A stretch of DNA of 64,000 nt from an uncultured Prolixibacteraceae bacterium (lineage in GTDB: Bacteria; Bacteroidota; Bacteroidia; Bacteroidales; Prolixibacteraceae). Position 1 is the first letter of the stretch; every line of letters starts with the position of its first letter. Below the pieces are notes generated by a model, which saw only the letters and a program-made list of their open reading frames with translations, did not search any database and had not been told where the DNA came from. The DNA lies in NCBI GenBank assembly GCA_937915865.1, contig CALGIG010000117.1, forward strand, positions 62,001 to 126,000. The letters are read 5' to 3'. Below, piece after piece: positions 62,174 through 64,000 of the stretch. The position numbers were made by a program, and so were the translations under genes.

Positions 62174-62628
62174 ACCTTTAAGTCTGGATTCCACGTATGT
62201 CGTTCATCTGAAACATATTTCGCCCAACTGTACAGCGCATCATAGATTTTCATTCCTACCTTGAGCATTTCATGGTCGTCTTTTATGTTGTAAGAAAGTC
62301 CGGCGGATATGGCCCAGAGTCCGGCGGATTGTTGAGCTAAATCAAAACGATCAGTGTCTGCCCCACGAACAATTACTGCAAGTCGTGAAAGTGCCGGATC
62401 GGTAAGTTGGTGTTTCTTAACGATGGTGTCAAAAGTGCAAAATTCACCTTCGTGAGAGTATTCAACATTGGGAATATCAAATGGGGTTGCCCCCAGCTCT
62501 TTGGCTTTTGTCAACACCTGATCAGTTGGCACATAAACAAACTCTGCATCTTTGTCTACAAAGTTTTTAATTAACCACGGACAAGCAATCCGGTCAATCT
62601 TTGGTCGTTCCCTCGTGATCCATTTCAT
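62170..62628 (-). CDS. chrB: ChrB-type chromate resistance protein (C-terminal domain only)
   Basis: 152 residues matching the ChrB C-terminal domain: WITRERPKIDRIACPWLIKN and VDKDAEFVYVPTDQVLTKAK, then CTFDTIVKKHQLTDPALSRL and AVIVRGADTDRFDLAQQSAG. Full-length ChrB is a chromate-responsive regulator of about 310 residues with an N-terminal DNA-binding part, absent here, so this is a ChrB1-type or stand-alone domain. It overlaps chrA by 4 bp and the YncE-like gene by 4 bp, so translation is coupled. Confidence 0.9.
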   Translation of the reverse strand: MKWITRERPKIDRIACPWLIKNFVDKDAEFVYVPTDQVLTKAKELGATPFDIPNVEYSHEGEFCTFDTIVKKHQLTDPALSRLAVIVRGADTDRFDLAQQSAGLWAISAGLSYNIKDDHEMLKVGMKIYDALYSWAKYVSDERHTWNPDLKV

Positions 62629-63803
62629 AGCAATGTTTTTAAAATTAATCCAATAATAGCCGCGATAGCTATAATGTAAGGCTCCTGAATCTTTTTGAAA
62701 TAGAGCAAAACCAGTATGGTTACAATGGCAATCAATATGGTTGCCAAATCGGTAATACTTCGCGTGGCAATAATGATCACAGCCCCGACCAATGCGCCGA
62801 TTACGGCTGCCGTAATTCCGTCAACAAAAGCTTTAATTGAACGGTTGTTGCCATATTTTCTGAAGTAAGGAGCCGGAATAACGGTGAACAGATAGCATGG
62901 CAGAAAGGTAGCCAATGCAGCAACACAAGCCCCCGGAAATCCCGCAACCAGATAACCGATAAACCCAACGGTGATAACCACCGGCCCGGGTGTAATCATG
63001 GCTACCGCAACGGCATCAACAAACTGCCGCTCGCTTAGCCATTGATAATCAACAACCACACCGCTATGGAGAAAAGGAACAATAGCCAAACCACTTCCGA
63101 AAACAAAGGCTCCAGCTTCGGTAAAAAACAGGGCAATATTCCACAAAGTCCCCGATTCGTAGCTCCAGAAACCGATGCCAGCCAAAAGAATAATGCTGTT
63201 TACTGTTCGGGGCTTCCTTATCCATTCAGGCGGTGCTTTTACAGTCATGTAAATTATTCCGGCGGCCACAAAAAGCAAAATATTCTCGGCTTTCGTAATC
63301 ACAGTAACCGCAACGCCAAGCAAATAGAACAGCCACAGCAACCAGTTTTGCCTGAAGGATTGGAGGTTTATTTTCCCGATTGATTTGGTGGTGAGTTTAT
63401 ACGAACTCATTGCAATTATTCCGATGACAGCAGCTCCAACACCATAAAAGGCAGCCTGCATCCAGGGTAACCCGCCGTAAACTTTATAGGCAATCCCCAG
63501 CAAAACAACCATGATGAATGAAGGGATTATAAAAGCCATTCCGCAAAGCGAAGCGCCTATTATTCCATAGTGGACATAGCCTAAATAAATGCCCAATTGG
63601 GCGGCCAGCGGGCCTGGAGCGAGCTGGGCAAGGGCAAGGCCTTCTTTATATTCTTCCTCCGAAATCCACTTTCGCATTTCTACCAGGTCGCGATACATGT
63701 ATCCGACTAACGCCACCGGTCCGCCAAATCCGGAGTACCCCAGCTTGAGAAAATATACGATTAACTGGCGGAGCGTATAGTTGCGAACGGTTACTTCCGA
63801 CAT
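62625..63803 (-). CDS. chrA: ChrA chromate transporter (long chain)
   Basis: 392-residue inner-membrane efflux protein of the CHR family with two homologous halves. The N-half has GYSGFGGPVALVGYMYRDLV and LALAQLAPGPLAAQLGIYLG; the C-half has GAFVFGSGLAIVPFLHSGVV and AVAVAMITPGPVVITVGFIG, giving two copies of the FGG/FGS and PGP motifs. It exports chromate using the proton motive force. It is the first gene of a four-gene operon and is the probable promoter-proximal member. About 10 hydrophobic helices are seen. Confidence 0.93.
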   Translation of the reverse strand: MSEVTVRNYTLRQLIVYFLKLGYSGFGGPVALVGYMYRDLVEMRKWISEEEYKEGLALAQLAPGPLAAQLGIYLGYVHYGIIGASLCGMAFIIPSFIMVVLLGIAYKVYGGLPWMQAAFYGVGAAVIGIIAMSSYKLTTKSIGKINLQSFRQNWLLWLFYLLGVAVTVITKAENILLFVAAGIIYMTVKAPPEWIRKPRTVNSIILLAGIGFWSYESGTLWNIALFFTEAGAFVFGSGLAIVPFLHSGVVVDYQWLSERQFVDAVAVAMITPGPVVITVGFIGYLVAGFPGACVAALATFLPCYLFTVIPAPYFRKYGNNRSIKAFVDGITAAVIGALVGAVIIIATRSITDLATILIAIVTILVLLYFKKIQEPYIIAIAAIIGLILKTLL

Positions 63804-64000
63804 AGGCGCTGCTTTAAAAATGAGTATTTCTTATAACAAGTTGGACTGATTAATGTTGGCAAGAATCTGGACGAAACAAAAAAGATATTTGCAGAATAAA
63901 TTCATCGAACTTCAATAAGCAATGAAGTCAAACAATTTCAAAGTTATTCCTTTAAACCTTATGATTAGATGAGTTAATTAAATATTCGATGCAATTAAAA

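Noticed and set aside
62174..62194. Upstream start for the YncE-like gene
   Set aside because: The ATG ending at 62173 gives an ATGA overlap with chrB and a normal lipoprotein signal; the upstream codon would extend far into chrB.
1..64000. CRISPR array, rRNA operon or insertion sequence
   Set aside because: No evenly spaced repeats, no rRNA sequence and no transposase with terminal repeats were seen in the window.

Overview
The window looks like chromosome of a member of the Bacteroidota, most likely Bacteroidia. The signs are SusC/SusD pairs with a FecR/ECF-sigma regulator, AT-rich promoters carrying the TAnnTTTG -7 element, RteC and DUF6943-like genes, and paired Bacteroides-type tyrosine recombinases. 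Nothing in the sequence fixes the genus.

1-13.8 kb is one end of a polysaccharide-utilisation locus, read on the minus strand: ECF sigma, FecR anti-sigma, an STN-bearing SusC, SusD, a second SusC without STN, a second SusD with an inserted beta-rich module, and the start of an exported carbohydrate-associated protein cut by the window edge. 13.9-27.7 kb is ordinary core genome: a decayed JAMM metallopeptidase, tRNA-Arg, asnA, an MFS permease, an AsmA-like protein, cinA, an M48 peptidase, mobA, and a cell-envelope block. That block has two L,D-transpeptidases, a membrane-anchored partner and a helical lipoprotein ending in lysines. An ECF sigma factor, a PepSY-like protein and tRNA-His follow.

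From about 27.8 kb onward the DNA looks accessory. A short tRNA-3'-end-like remnant with a terminator (27766-27810) may mark an integration junction. Next come a small conserved-hypothetical module (28.0-30.2 kb), a gene-poor stretch with a strong hairpin (30.2-31.5 kb), and a defence block in which an AbiE toxin-antitoxin pair lies 35 bp ahead of a complete qatABCD anti-phage operon (31.5-37.9 kb). Behind these sit element-maintenance genes: a YkuD-like protein, a DnaC-like ATPase, a replication-initiator-like protein, an excisionase-like HTH and RteC (37.9-41.3 kb). A redox and small-molecule cassette follows (41.4-53.0 kb: SDRs, aldo-keto reductase, zinc ADH, AraC and HxlR regulators, MFS, hydrolase), with several decayed genes and a duplicated promoter-like repeat.

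At 53.2 kb only the C-terminal end of a recombinase remains. A second, more GC-rich element follows: two intact recombinases, two excisionase-like proteins and CTn-type hypothetical genes (53.7-60.4 kb). The window ends with a chromate-resistance operon read on the minus strand: chrA, chrB, a YncE-like propeller and a superoxide-dismutase-like protein.

I found no convincing brand-new system. The best leads are a possible Braun-lipoprotein-like envelope tether (22.8-26.2 kb), the AbiE-Qat composite, and the uncharacterised 28.4-30.2 kb module with the neighbouring structured non-coding DNA.
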